9,488 nucleotides of DNA, taken from the NCBI GenBank assembly GCA_025455505.1, contig JALOMK010000053.1, positions 1 through 9,488 on the forward strand, in the 5' to 3' direction. Each line of letters opens with the position of its first letter. Positions within the stretch are counted from its first letter, which is position 1. Shown in pieces: positions 1 to 7,297 of this stretch. The DNA comes from Bacteroidales bacterium. Lineage in GTDB: Bacteria > Bacteroidota > Bacteroidia > Bacteroidales > VadinHA17. Under the pieces are notes generated by a model. It did no database searches, had not been told where the DNA came from, and saw only the letters and a program-made list of their open reading frames with translations. Made by a program: the position numbers and the translations under genes.

Positions 1-92
1 GACACACCCAGGAAGGGACAGATACCGAGGAACTGAGCGAGAACAACATTATTTATAAAAACTGCCGATATGATAATCAGAATGTATTCCAT
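1..92 (-). CDS. rnfA: RnfA, membrane subunit of the Rnf complex (5' part only)
   Basis: Only the first 30 codons are present; the gene runs off the left edge. Translating the minus strand from the ATG at 92-90 gives a hydrophobic N-terminus with the motif [18 protein letters not shown] (residues 14-31). It closely resembles the start of E. coli RsxA/RnfA (NNFVLVKFLGLCPFMGVS). RnfA is a polytopic inner-membrane protein that pairs with RnfE in the core of the ferredoxin:NAD+ oxidoreductase. Cys25 matches the position known in the RnfA/NqrE family to bind the iron centre between the two subunits. The start lies 5 nt after the rnfE stop, so it is the last rnf gene seen in the operon. The rest of the protein, including the second cysteine, cannot be judged. 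Confidence 0.93.
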   Translation of the reverse strand, partial: MEYILIIISAVFINNVVLAQFLGICPFLGV

Positions 93-97
93 GGCTC

Positions 98-679
98 TCA
101 GTTTTTCTTAAGTTTATTGACAAGTGCAATCATGTAGCCGAGGGCTATGAAGGCTCCGGGAGCAAGGATGAAAACAAGGATGCCGTCGCCCCCGATGAAT
201 TTGTAGCCGAATATTGCACCGCTGCCGAGAATTTCACGGAGCGCGCCAAGGATCCCGAGAGCAAATGTGAAGCCCAGTCCCATCCCGGCCCCGTCAATAA
301 AAGATGACAGCACCCCGTTTTTGCTTGCATAAGCCTCGGCGCGTCCCAGCACTATGCAGTTTACCACGATCAGGGGTATGAAAATGCCAAGTTTCTCATA
401 CAGCCCCGGCACAAAGGCCTGCATAAGGAGGTCGACCACTGTGACAAACGATGCGATTATAACAACAAAGGCAGGAATCCTTACCTTGTCGGGGATGACG
501 CCTGACAGCAACGATATTACAACATTGGAACCTATCAGGACCGCAGTTGTTGCTATGCCCATGCCAAGGCCGTTTAGCGAGGAGGATGTAGTTGCAAGAG
601 TGGGACAGGCCCCAAGGACAAGGACAAGAATCGGGTTTTCCCTTATAAATCCTTTTGTGAAATTCTTCATCTGGCTCAT
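98..679 (-). CDS. rnfE: RnfE, membrane subunit of the Rnf complex
   Basis: This 193-residue, very hydrophobic protein has about six predicted membrane segments. It belongs to the RnfE/NqrD family, paired with RnfA in the membrane core of the Rnf ferredoxin:NAD+ oxidoreductase. Family landmarks are [15 protein letters not shown] (residues 15-29), with Cys25, and [13 protein letters not shown] (106-118), with Cys108. In NQR and Rnf structures the equivalent cysteines of the two pseudosymmetric subunits hold an iron centre that passes electrons across the membrane. [10 protein letters not shown] (145-154) is also typical, and the length is close to that of other members. The ATG at 679 overlaps the rnfG stop by 4 nt (ATGA). 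It is preceded by an unusually complete Shine-Dalgarno sequence at 683-693, which supports this start. The annotation is secure; coupling to Na+ rather than H+ is inferred from the family. Confidence 0.96.
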   Translation of the reverse strand: MSQMKNFTKGFIRENPILVLVLGACPTLATTSSSLNGLGMGIATTAVLIGSNVVISLLSGVIPDKVRIPAFVVIIASFVTVVDLLMQAFVPGLYEKLGIFIPLIVVNCIVLGRAEAYASKNGVLSSFIDGAGMGLGFTFALGILGALREILGSGAIFGYKFIGGDGILVFILAPGAFIALGYMIALVNKLKKN

Positions 680-1251
680 TTGTCACCTCCTTTGTTCAAA
701 GTTAAATACGCTCTCTCAACTGCATCGCAGAAAGCCCTGGAGCTTATCGTGGCGGCAGTGATGGCATCCACCGGCCCCCCGTCTTTTTTTACTTTAAGCC
801 TGAAATCTGCAGGGTTCTTTCCCATGAACTGGTCCTTGAAGGAAGGGTCCGTCATTTTTGTGCCGAGCCCTGGTGTCTCCTTGTGTTCAAGGACAGTTAT
901 ATTGATTATTGCGCCATCCGGACCAAAGCCTGTCATGAGCCCTATATAACCGCTGAAACCCTTGTTTGTAAAAGTGTTGACCGCATACCCCACAACTACA
1001 CTGTCCTTCCTGGCAGGATAAATATCGAGGCTGTCACCTTCGGGCGTTGCCAGCCTGTACATGTCCTCGAAGGGATTGTTATTGAATTCCGGGACTACCT
1101 GTTTTATGGCCATGAGCTTTTTATTCAGGTTGGCAGCTTCAATTGGCTCCTTTGTCACCTGGTATACAAAGCCAAGACAGGCTGCCGCTCCCAGTGAAAT
1201 GAGTGAGAGCGACAGGAGCATGTTCCTGAAAGTAGATTCAGTTTTAGCCAT
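676..1251 (-). CDS. rnfG: RnfG, FMN-binding periplasm-facing subunit of the Rnf complex
   Basis: This is a 191-residue subunit with one N-terminal membrane anchor (about residues 10-31) and an exported FMN-binding domain. RnfG carries FMN bound covalently to a threonine and passes electrons on the outer face of the membrane. The predicted attachment motif is DAITAATIS (162-170), with Thr168 as the acceptor. The family consensus Dxx(S/T)GA(T/S) has Gly where this protein has Ala166. The conserved HKETPGLG segment (123-130) is also present. The ATG at 1251 overlaps the end of rnfD by 8 nt, and the stop overlaps the rnfE start by 4 nt. The last codons double as the rnfE ribosome-binding site. 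Cys25 in the anchor is not in a proper lipobox, so a lipoprotein is unlikely. Flavinylation would require an ApbE transferase, which is not in the window. Confidence 0.95.
   Translation of the reverse strand: MAKTESTFRNMLLSLSLISLGAAACLGFVYQVTKEPIEAANLNKKLMAIKQVVPEFNNNPFEDMYRLATPEGDSLDIYPARKDSVVVGYAVNTFTNKGFSGYIGLMTGFGPDGAIINITVLEHKETPGLGTKMTDPSFKDQFMGKNPADFRLKVKKDGGPVDAITAATISSRAFCDAVERAYLTLNKGGDK
683..693 (-). promoter_or_regulatory. Extended Shine-Dalgarno for rnfE, inside the rnfG 3' end
   Basis: On the minus strand this reads AAAGGAGGTGA, a near-complete complement of the 16S rRNA 3' tail. The GGAGG core lies 6 nt before the rnfE ATG. It is encoded within the last codons of rnfG (the Lys-Gly-Gly-Asp-Lys tail). 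None of the other starts I checked in this window has a comparable site. Confidence 0.75.
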
Positions 1252-2245
1252 TTTTAAGTTCCTCCCCGAATCTTCTGGGTTTTATGTATGTGTTCATAAG
1301 CGGTACAAATGCATTCATTATCAGGATTGCAAAGGAAACTCCTTCAGGATAGGCGCCCCACACTCTTATTATAACTGTAAGCACTCCGATGCCGATGCCG
1401 TAGATTATCATTGCCCTGGGGTTCATAGGTGAAGTTACATAGTCGGTTGCCATGAAAATTGCACCTATCATTACCCCCCCTGCAAGAAGGTGGAAGAGGG
1501 GAGGAGCGTAGATATCAGGATTTATAAGCCAGAGAACTGAAGTGAAGACTGCTATTGACCCAAGCACTGAAACGGGTATGTGCCAGGTTATTATCTTCTT
1601 CCAGAGCATATATGCGAAGCCCGCGAGCAGGGCAAGTGCTGATATTTCGCCCATGGAGCCTCCCATTTTTCCAATCAGCAGGTCAACAGTGCCGGGTACT
1701 TTTGCCATGAGTGCGGAAAGGCTCTCCCCGTTCTTGATGCCTTCCTTTATTACAGCAAGGGGAGTTGCTCCCGTCACTGCATCTGTATAGCCCGTTGCGA
1801 AACCCGCAGGCACCGGCCAGCTTGTCATCTGTACGGGGAATGATATCAGAAGGAAAACCCTGCCCACGAGAGCCGGGTTGAATGGATTGTTACCAAGTCC
1901 GCCGAAGGTCATCTTGGCGACAGCGATTGCAACGAAGGCTCCGGTTACAATGATGAAGAGCGGGGTGTTTGAAGGCAGGTTGAAAGCGAGTAGCAGCCCT
2001 GTGACGATTGCAGACCCGTCTGTTATTGAGACCTCCTTTCTGAGCATGAAGCGCTGGATCAGATATTCGAACAGGACGCAGGCGGCCACTGAAGTTGCTG
2101 TAACAATTATCGCCCCGGTGCCGAAGAAGAACACCGATGCAAACAGGGCGGGCAGCAGCGCGATAACCACCCCGAACATCAGTTTCCGGGTAGTCTCTGT
2201 ACCATGCACATGCGGCGATGGTGAAACATTAAGTATGCTGGTCAT
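1244..2245 (-). CDS. rnfD: RnfD, FMN-binding membrane subunit of the Rnf complex
   Basis: This 333-residue polytopic protein has roughly eight to ten membrane segments and belongs to the RnfD/NqrB family. It carries covalently bound FMN and is thought to sit on the cation path. The N-terminus has the expected VSPSPHVHGTETTRKLMFG stretch (7-25), which supports the ATG at 2245. Other landmarks are GGLGNNPFNPALVGRV (115-130), MATDYVTSPM (265-274) and YPEGVSFAILIMN (299-311). The predicted flavinylation motif is DAVTGAT (155-161), a textbook match with Thr161 as the FMN acceptor. The gene starts 17 nt after the rnfC stop with no visible Shine-Dalgarno, and its 3' end overlaps rnfG by 8 nt. The length is within the normal family range, and nothing suggests truncation. 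Confidence 0.96.
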   Translation of the reverse strand: MTSILNVSPSPHVHGTETTRKLMFGVVIALLPALFASVFFFGTGAIIVTATSVAACVLFEYLIQRFMLRKEVSITDGSAIVTGLLLAFNLPSNTPLFIIVTGAFVAIAVAKMTFGGLGNNPFNPALVGRVFLLISFPVQMTSWPVPAGFATGYTDAVTGATPLAVIKEGIKNGESLSALMAKVPGTVDLLIGKMGGSMGEISALALLAGFAYMLWKKIITWHIPVSVLGSIAVFTSVLWLINPDIYAPPLFHLLAGGVMIGAIFMATDYVTSPMNPRAMIIYGIGIGVLTVIIRVWGAYPEGVSFAILIMNAFVPLMNTYIKPRRFGEELKNG

Positions 2246-2262
2246 TTTTTATTGTCTGTTAC

Positions 2263-3600
2263 TTAGTTCTTTAGCTTTCTCTCCCTTAATAACTTAATAT
2301 ACGAGCCCTTGCCAAGCCTTATATAATCGAGCAGGGGCCTGCGGGCCGGGCATATGTAACTGCAGGAGCCGCATTCCATGCAGTCTGCGATCTTATTGCT
2401 GCCGGCTCTCTCAACGTGTCCTGCTGCCGAGAGCGACATCAGGAGGAAGGGTTCGAGGTTCATGGGACAGCCCGTCACACATTTTGCACACCTTATGCAG
2501 GGACCTGCAGGGGATCGTTCCGCATCGGCTGCAGGTATAACTATTATTCCCGAAGTTCCCTTTACTACAGGAACCGAGGTGCCGGTAAGGGCTTTTCCCA
2601 TCATCGGGCCACCGTTTATTATCTTTCCCGTATCGCCCGGCAGTCCTCCCGCAGCTTCAATGAGCATGCTCACCGGGGTGCCTGTCCTTGCAAGAAAGTT
2701 ACCAGGCCGCGCCAGCGATTTCCCTGTAACAGTGACTACTCTTTCGAAAAGCGGCTTGTTCTTCTGCACGGCCTCATATACTGCGAATGCTGTGCCCACA
2801 TTGTGAACCACAGCCCCGACATCAACCGGCAGCCTTCCCGAAGGCACTTCCCTGTTTATAAGCGCTTTTATAAGTTGTTTCTCGGCTCCCTGCGGGTATT
2901 TCACCTTCAGGGCATGCACCGAAATTCCGCTGAAAGAGCGGGCAAGAGTGCCCATGCGGTCAATTGCATCTGTCTTGTTATTTTCAATTCCCACCATCGC
3001 TGAAGTCACGTTCAATGCCTTCATCATAATCGATATTCCGACGAGGATTTCCTCTCCCTTTTCGAGCATAAGCCTGTGGTCGGAAGTCAGCCAGGGCTCA
3101 CACTCTACCCCGTTTATTATAAGTACTTCGCACTTCTTGCCGTCAGGAACCGAAAGCTTCACATGCGAGGGGAAAGTTGCGCCCCCCATGCCTACAATCC
3201 CGGCTTCATGGCATTTTTTAATTATTTCGGCCGGTGCGGCGGTGATTTCCCTTTTTATACCGGGACTCCTGTCTATCGACTCATCCCACTCGTCGCCTTC
3301 AGTGTCAATTACTATCATCTCCTGCCTGTAACCGCTGGTGTCGATGAGGCTGTCTGTTCTGTTGACCTTTCCCGACACGGGCGAATGAATGCAGGCAGAA
3401 ATGAAGCCCTTGCTTTCTGCAATCTTCTGCCCGGTTCTTACTGTATCTCCTTTTTTCACGAGCGCCACGGCCGGTGCTCCTATATGCTGCGACAGGGGGA
3501 TCGAAACGCTTGCAGGTATACCCGCCGTTTCGATGGCTTTGCCTGCCGTCAGCTTGTTCTCCGGAGGATGTATCCCTCCAAGCGGAAATGTCTTTAACAC
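2263..3600 (-). CDS. rnfC: RnfC, NADH/FMN and 4Fe-4S subunit of the Rnf complex
   Basis: This 445-residue soluble, membrane-associated subunit is where NAD+ is reduced (or NADH oxidised). It begins with the family signature GGIHPPENK (8-16). A Complex I 51-kDa-like FMN/NADH domain follows, with GMGGATFPSHVKL (137-149), NGVECEPW (163-170) and YPQGAEKQLI (235-244). Two [4Fe-4S] motifs lie near the C-terminus: Cys368, 371, 374, 378 and Cys407, 410, 413, 417. The long C-terminal repeat tail of gamma-proteobacterial RnfC is absent, which is usual outside that group. The start codon is GTG at 3600-3598. An in-frame TGA at 3624-3622 with no ATG between excludes a longer ATG-started form. The gene begins 33 nt after the rnfB stop. 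Confidence 0.96.
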   Translation of the reverse strand: MLKTFPLGGIHPPENKLTAGKAIETAGIPASVSIPLSQHIGAPAVALVKKGDTVRTGQKIAESKGFISACIHSPVSGKVNRTDSLIDTSGYRQEMIVIDTEGDEWDESIDRSPGIKREITAAPAEIIKKCHEAGIVGMGGATFPSHVKLSVPDGKKCEVLIINGVECEPWLTSDHRLMLEKGEEILVGISIMMKALNVTSAMVGIENNKTDAIDRMGTLARSFSGISVHALKVKYPQGAEKQLIKALINREVPSGRLPVDVGAVVHNVGTAFAVYEAVQKNKPLFERVVTVTGKSLARPGNFLARTGTPVSMLIEAAGGLPGDTGKIINGGPMMGKALTGTSVPVVKGTSGIIVIPAADAERSPAGPCIRCAKCVTGCPMNLEPFLLMSLSAAGHVERAGSNKIADCMECGSCSYICPARRPLLDYIRLGKGSYIKLLRERKLKN

Positions 3601-3633
3601 GTTTTCTGTCTTATGTTGGTTTCAGTTCACAAA

Positions 3634-4497
3634 TCAGTTTGTTGCAGGCTCTGCCTGGGGCTCCGGCTTTACCTTCCGGGGCGGGAAATTAATCTCGAGT
3701 ATCGCATCGGTGGGGCATTCAGTTACGCACTTCCTGCAGAAGGTACACTTCGCGGCATCTATATAGGCAAGGTTGTTCTCTATCTTTATCGCATCGAATT
3801 CACAGACCTTCACGCATTTCCCGCAGGCTATGCAGGCAACCTTGCAGGCTCTCCTTGCTACGGCGCCTTTGTCGCAGTTTGAGCATGCGACATATATCTT
3901 CCTGTCTTTTTTAGCCCTCTTCCGGAGTTCTATGAGCGATCGCGGGCAGGCTTTTACGCAGGCGCCGCATGAAACGCACTTATCGTCAATTATCACAGGC
4001 AGTTCAGTTGCCTTGTCCATGTACATTGCACCGAATTTGCATGCCCTCACGCAGTCGCCGTTTCCAAGGCAGCCGTAGCTGCAGTCCGACTCACCCAGAT
4101 AAAGGCTGTGTGCTATCCTGCAATCAGACGGACCGTCATAGCGGGAAGTCTTCGGTCTGCTGGCAGGAGCGCCGTTGCATTTCAGGACAGCCACCGTGGG
4201 GTCGGCGGCAGCTGCCACTTTCCCGAGTATTGCGGCTGCATTATTCATTGTTTCTGCCCCGCCGACCGGGCAGTTAAGGCCTTCGAACGATTCGGCTGCC
4301 ACAAGCGCCTCGGCAAAGTTCCTGCATCCTGCAAAACCGCAGCCCCCGCAGTTTGCGGCCGGCAGTATTTCCTGCACCTGGTCGATCCTTGGATCTTCAT
4401 ATACCCTGAACTTCCGGGCCACGAAGTACAGGATCACCGCAGCAATTGCTGCCAGCATCCCCAGGCTTATTATTGTAAGAAGAACTGTTGAATTCAT
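3634..4497 (-). CDS. rnfB: RnfB, polyferredoxin electron-entry subunit of the Rnf complex
   Basis: This 287-residue subunit takes electrons from reduced ferredoxin. It has an N-terminal membrane anchor (about 5-26). Next is the four-cysteine Fe-S domain, with NCGGCGFAGC and later NCPVGG (Cys50, 53, 58, 76). After that come ferredoxin-like cluster motifs: an atypical Cys139-x3-Cys143-x5-Cys149-x3-Cys153, then classical Cys174/177/180/184, Cys222/225/228/232 and Cys251/254/257/261. That suggests about five [4Fe-4S] clusters, compared with three in the shorter (about 190 aa) E. coli RsxB. Extra cysteines at 107, 126, 205, 208 and 218 are unassigned. The C-terminal tail is rich in Pro, Ala and Glu. 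The ATG overlaps the rseC stop by 4 nt. Longer RnfB forms like this are known in Clostridia and Bacteroidota. Confidence 0.96.
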   Translation of the reverse strand: MNSTVLLTIISLGMLAAIAAVILYFVARKFRVYEDPRIDQVQEILPAANCGGCGFAGCRNFAEALVAAESFEGLNCPVGGAETMNNAAAILGKVAAAADPTVAVLKCNGAPASRPKTSRYDGPSDCRIAHSLYLGESDCSYGCLGNGDCVRACKFGAMYMDKATELPVIIDDKCVSCGACVKACPRSLIELRKRAKKDRKIYVACSNCDKGAVARRACKVACIACGKCVKVCEFDAIKIENNLAYIDAAKCTFCRKCVTECPTDAILEINFPPRKVKPEPQAEPATN

Positions 4498-4922
4498 TCC
4501 TTAGGTTTTATAGAGAATTCGAATTTTTCATTTATCCTGTTTCTGAAGGCCATGAGCAGGAGAAAATAAACAATTCCTGCCGCAAAGGCTGCCAGTCCTG
4601 CCGTCAGTTCACCGGCACCGGCGACGAGCAGTATTATAAGGGTGCAGATTATTGTAATTCCCGGCACTACGTAACCCAGCAACACTGCAAGGAAACCAAG
4701 GGACTGGTTCATAATAATCTCGACCCTGTCGCCCGCTTTTAAATCAAATCTGCCTCTTACAGTCACGCTCTTGTTAGTCTTTCCTGCAAGGGAGCAGCTC
4801 GATTCGGCATGACAGCCGGAGCAGGCCGGTGATGCTGATATTGTGACCGTAACCGACCTGTCGTCGGCTTTTTCAACAATACCCTCATGGCTTATAGTGG
4901 CAGAAGCGCCCTGCTTGCTCAT
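4494..4922 (-). CDS. rseC: RseC/MucC-family membrane protein at the head of the rnf operon
   Basis: This 142-residue protein matches the RseC family. It has a cytoplasmic N-terminal part with the cysteine motif CSGCHAESSC (Cys34, 37, 43), a small beta-rich stretch, two membrane helices (about 75-99 and 104-125) and a short charged tail. In E. coli, RseC works with RsxABCDGE in keeping SoxR reduced and is also linked to sigma-E control. In Bacteroidota a homologue commonly leads the rnf operon, where its precise job is unclear; a role in Rnf assembly or Fe-S handling is only an inference. It is the first gene after the promoter-like site at 4946-4953 and overlaps rnfB by the ATGA at 4497-4494. 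No SoxR gene is visible here. The three cysteines could bind a metal or Fe-S centre, but the sequence does not prove this. Confidence 0.88.
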   Translation of the reverse strand: MSKQGASATISHEGIVEKADDRSVTVTISASPACSGCHAESSCSLAGKTNKSVTVRGRFDLKAGDRVEIIMNQSLGFLAVLLGYVVPGITIICTLIILLVAGAGELTAGLAAFAAGIVYFLLLMAFRNRINEKFEFSIKPKE

Positions 4923-4945
4923 TTACCGCTTAAAAAAACAGTTGA

Positions 4946-4975
4946 CAAATTTAAAATATCAGGAGACCTGGACAC
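4946..4975 (-). promoter_or_regulatory. Bacteroidota-type promoter for the rseC-rnf operon
   Basis: The minus strand reads TAAATTTG at 4953-4946, a perfect match to the Bacteroidota -7 element TAnnTTTG. A GTG at 4975-4973, 19 nt upstream, is a two-of-three match to the -33 TTG. Transcription would begin near 4939, leaving a leader of under 20 nt before the rseC ATG at 4922. The site lies in the 110-nt recG/rseC gap. Confidence 0.5.
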
Positions 4976-5003
4976 TGTTTTTTATCATATTTTGACCTGT
5001 CCG

Positions 5004-5030
5004 GCTTATTTATTCTGATTATAAATAAGC
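5004..5030. repeat. 10-bp perfect inverted repeat just after recG
   Basis: GCTTATTTAT (5004-5013) and ATAAATAAGC (5021-5030) are perfect reverse complements around a 7-nt loop. The repeat begins 2 nt past the recG stop. Eight of the ten pairs are A-T, and no T-run follows in the recG direction, so it is a poor intrinsic terminator. It could protect the recG mRNA 3' end, be a protein-binding site, or be chance in AT-rich spacer. Confidence 0.5.
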
Positions 5031-5032
5031 AT

Positions 5033-7144
5033 TCAGCTGATGCTGCTCCAGGACTGCTGCTGAGAGAAAAGCCTTTTCATTTCGATGCGCAGGACGGCAT
5101 TATTTTCGTTTTCAAGAAGAGGATCGGCCGAGAGTATATTTTCCGCAATGTTTCTTACATATTCTATGATCTGGCCGTCCCTTGCAAGGTTCGATATCTT
5201 AAGGTCGAAAGGAATGCCGCTTTGCTGTGTGCCTTCAATGTCGCCGGGCCCCCTGAGCTGCAGGTCGGTTTCGGCGATTTCAAACCCGTCATTGGACCTT
5301 ACCATTACATCAAGTCTTGTCATTGCCTCCTTTGAAAGCTTATCGGAAGTCATGAGAATGCAGTACGACTGTGAGGCGCCCCTGCCGACCCTTCCCCGGA
5401 GCTGGTGAAGCTGTGAAAGACCGAACCTTTCGGCGCTTTCAATTACCATTACAGTTGCATTCGGTATGTCGACCCCAACTTCTATCACGGTTGTTGCTAT
5501 CAGGATATGTGCATGCCCGTCCTTGAAGAGTTTCATCGACGATTCCTTATCTGACGGTGTCATCCGGCCGTGCACAACGCTTATGCAGTACTCCGGTGCC
5601 GGGAAGGACCGGGAGATTGTGTCCCAGCCGTCTTCCAGGTCCTTGTAATCCATTGTCTCGGATTCCTTTATAAGAGGGTAGACAACGAATATCTGTCTTC
5701 CTTCCCGGATCTGGCTTCGCATGAACCCGAATACCTTGTTTATCTCGGAATACCTGTAATGCATAGTTTTTACGGGCACCCTGCCGGGTGGAAGCTCGTC
5801 GATTACAGACACATCAAGATCGCCATAAAGTGTCATTGCAAGTGTACGCGGAATAGGTGTTGCCGTCATCACGAGTACATGCGGGGGATGGATGTTTTTC
5901 TGCCAGAGCCTGGCTCTTTGTGCCACACCGAACCTATGCTGCTCATCGATAATAACAAGGCCCAGGTTGCTAAACTTCACATTATCCTCGAGCAGTGCAT
6001 GAGTGCCGATCAGGATATTCAGGGAGCTGTCCATAAGGGCCTCTGCCGTTGCCTTGCGTGAGCGGGTTTTGGAAGAACCTGTAAGGAGCCGGACGCTAAT
6101 CCCGAGTCCCTTCAGCATTTTCATTATTGTATCATAATGCTGGGAGGCGAGTATCTCGGTAGGGGCCATTATGCAGGCCTGGTATCCGTTATCGATCGCG
6201 ATCAGCATGCTCATAAGGGCTACAAGGGTCTTGCCGCTTCCCACATCGCCCTGGAGCAGGCGGTTCATCTGTTTTCCCGAGCCAAGGTCCTTCCTGATTT
6301 CCTTCATCACCCTTTTCTGCGCCCCGGTGAGGCTGAAAGGGAGATTGTTATGATAAAAGTTATTGAAGGATTCGCCAACAGTTGAAAAAACGAAACCTTT
6401 GTTTTTAAGTGTCCTGTTGGTTTTGAAACGAAGAAGATTCAGCTGTATGTAAAACAGCTCCTCGAATTTAAGCCTGTATCTTGCTTTTTCGAGTTCGGCA
6501 GGGGCTGAGGGAAAATGTATCTTGTGTATTGAATCATGCAGGTCCGTCAGCCCGTATTGTACAAGCATCCACGAGGGCAGGGTTTCTGGAATCCTCTCCT
6601 TCATCTGTTTCAGGAGGGTGCCTATGAGCTTGCTTATTGTTTTAGACGTAATAAACTGGTTCTTAAGTTTTTCTGTTGTCGAATACTGGGCCTGAAGGGC
6701 TGAGTTAATCCGTTCAGCCGCCTTCCCTGCTTCTTCCAGCTCTGGATGAATAATATTAATTACGCCTCCGAAAACTCCAGGCTTCCCGAACACTATGTAT
6801 TCCACCCCGGGGGTGTAGCTGCCGGTTATCCATTTAATACCCTTGAACCATACAAGCTTCATGCTTCCGGTTTCGTCATGGAATTCCGCCACCAGCCTCC
6901 TTGCACTGCCGTGTCCCTCTGTTGAGAATCCCTTTATCTTTCCCCTGACCTGTATGTAGGGCAGCTCCGGGTCGAGTTCGCTTACTTTATAGAACTTCGT
7001 GCGGTCGATGTACTTGAAGGGAAAATAATAAAGCAGGTCGCGGAAGGTGCTGATGCCCGCCTCACTGTAAAGAAGCTCAGCCCTCTTTGGCCCGACACCC
7101 GAAAGGTAGGTTATGCTTGTATCAAGATATTCCCTGACAGTCAT
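5033..7144 (-). CDS. recG: ATP-dependent DNA helicase RecG
   Basis: This 703-residue enzyme remodels stalled replication forks and branched recombination intermediates. It is full length (the E. coli protein has 693 residues). The N-terminal part has a helix-hairpin-helix-like segment, TYLSGVGPKRAELL (12-25), and the OB-fold wedge domain (about 60-135), which binds the fork. Helicase motifs follow in order: Walker A GDVGSGKT (299-306), APTEILA (327-333), the DEAH-type box DEQHRFG (400-406), TATPIPRTL (427-435), VVHGRM (523-528), TTVIEVGVDIPNA (551-563) and QLRGRVGRG (581-589). The RecG C-terminal signature RGPGDIEGTQQSG (631-643) is also present. The ATG at 7144 gives the usual MTVREYLDT-like start. 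It runs in the same direction as the rnf operon, but the 110-nt gap and separate promoter suggest an independent unit. No strong promoter match was found upstream. Confidence 0.98.
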   Translation of the reverse strand: MTVREYLDTSITYLSGVGPKRAELLYSEAGISTFRDLLYYFPFKYIDRTKFYKVSELDPELPYIQVRGKIKGFSTEGHGSARRLVAEFHDETGSMKLVWFKGIKWITGSYTPGVEYIVFGKPGVFGGVINIIHPELEEAGKAAERINSALQAQYSTTEKLKNQFITSKTISKLIGTLLKQMKERIPETLPSWMLVQYGLTDLHDSIHKIHFPSAPAELEKARYRLKFEELFYIQLNLLRFKTNRTLKNKGFVFSTVGESFNNFYHNNLPFSLTGAQKRVMKEIRKDLGSGKQMNRLLQGDVGSGKTLVALMSMLIAIDNGYQACIMAPTEILASQHYDTIMKMLKGLGISVRLLTGSSKTRSRKATAEALMDSSLNILIGTHALLEDNVKFSNLGLVIIDEQHRFGVAQRARLWQKNIHPPHVLVMTATPIPRTLAMTLYGDLDVSVIDELPPGRVPVKTMHYRYSEINKVFGFMRSQIREGRQIFVVYPLIKESETMDYKDLEDGWDTISRSFPAPEYCISVVHGRMTPSDKESSMKLFKDGHAHILIATTVIEVGVDIPNATVMVIESAERFGLSQLHQLRGRVGRGASQSYCILMTSDKLSKEAMTRLDVMVRSNDGFEIAETDLQLRGPGDIEGTQQSGIPFDLKISNLARDGQIIEYVRNIAENILSADPLLENENNAVLRIEMKRLFSQQQSWSSIS

Positions 7145-7297
7145 CAGATAATTTATTACATCACGGATTCTCCCTTTAAGTGACGGGGCGATCGCTTTTT
7201 TAGTTTATAAGGCCTCCCGCCGGAGAAAACGCGAATAAAATATTATCCGAAATTAACTATTTTTGACATCCCTGCCTAACATAAGTCAGCAGTCCGG
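7145..7297. other. Divergent intergenic region between recG and the methyltransferase gene
   Basis: These 153 nt separate two divergently transcribed genes, so promoters for both should lie here. I find one candidate for the plus strand (7258-7265, listed separately) and no convincing TAnnTTTG for recG on the minus strand. No small gene, tRNA or strong hairpin is evident. Confidence 0.6.
7258..7265 (+). promoter_or_regulatory. Possible -7 element for the methyltransferase gene
   Basis: TATTTTTG at 7258-7265 fits the Bacteroidota -7 consensus TAnnTTTG. It would place the transcript start near 7272, about 26 nt before the ATG at 7298. No TTG is found at the expected -33 distance (around 7234-7238), so the call rests on the -7 element alone. 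Confidence 0.3.

Noticed and set aside
1166..1192. Possible lipobox around Cys25 of RnfG
   Set aside because: The residues before Cys are Ala-Ala-Ala, without the usual Leu/Val/Ile at -3, and the hydrophobic anchor continues past the cysteine as a membrane helix.
354..1432. Long plus-strand open frames opposite rnfE, rnfG and rnfD
   Set aside because: They lie antisense to clear family members, show no recognisable domain and look like reverse-frame shadows of the rnf genes.
3936..3943. GCGATCGC palindrome, also at 7188-7195
   Set aside because: There are only two copies in 9.5 kb, one inside rnfB and one in a spacer. This is consistent with chance and shows no array or repeat structure.
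2378..4491. Plus-strand open frames opposite rnfC and rnfB, some cysteine-rich
   Set aside because: Their composition follows from the opposite strand of Fe-S proteins, and there is no independent promoter or start evidence.
5004..5030. Classical intrinsic terminator for recG
   Set aside because: The stem is eight A-T pairs of ten and no T-run follows on the minus strand, so I list it only as an inverted repeat.
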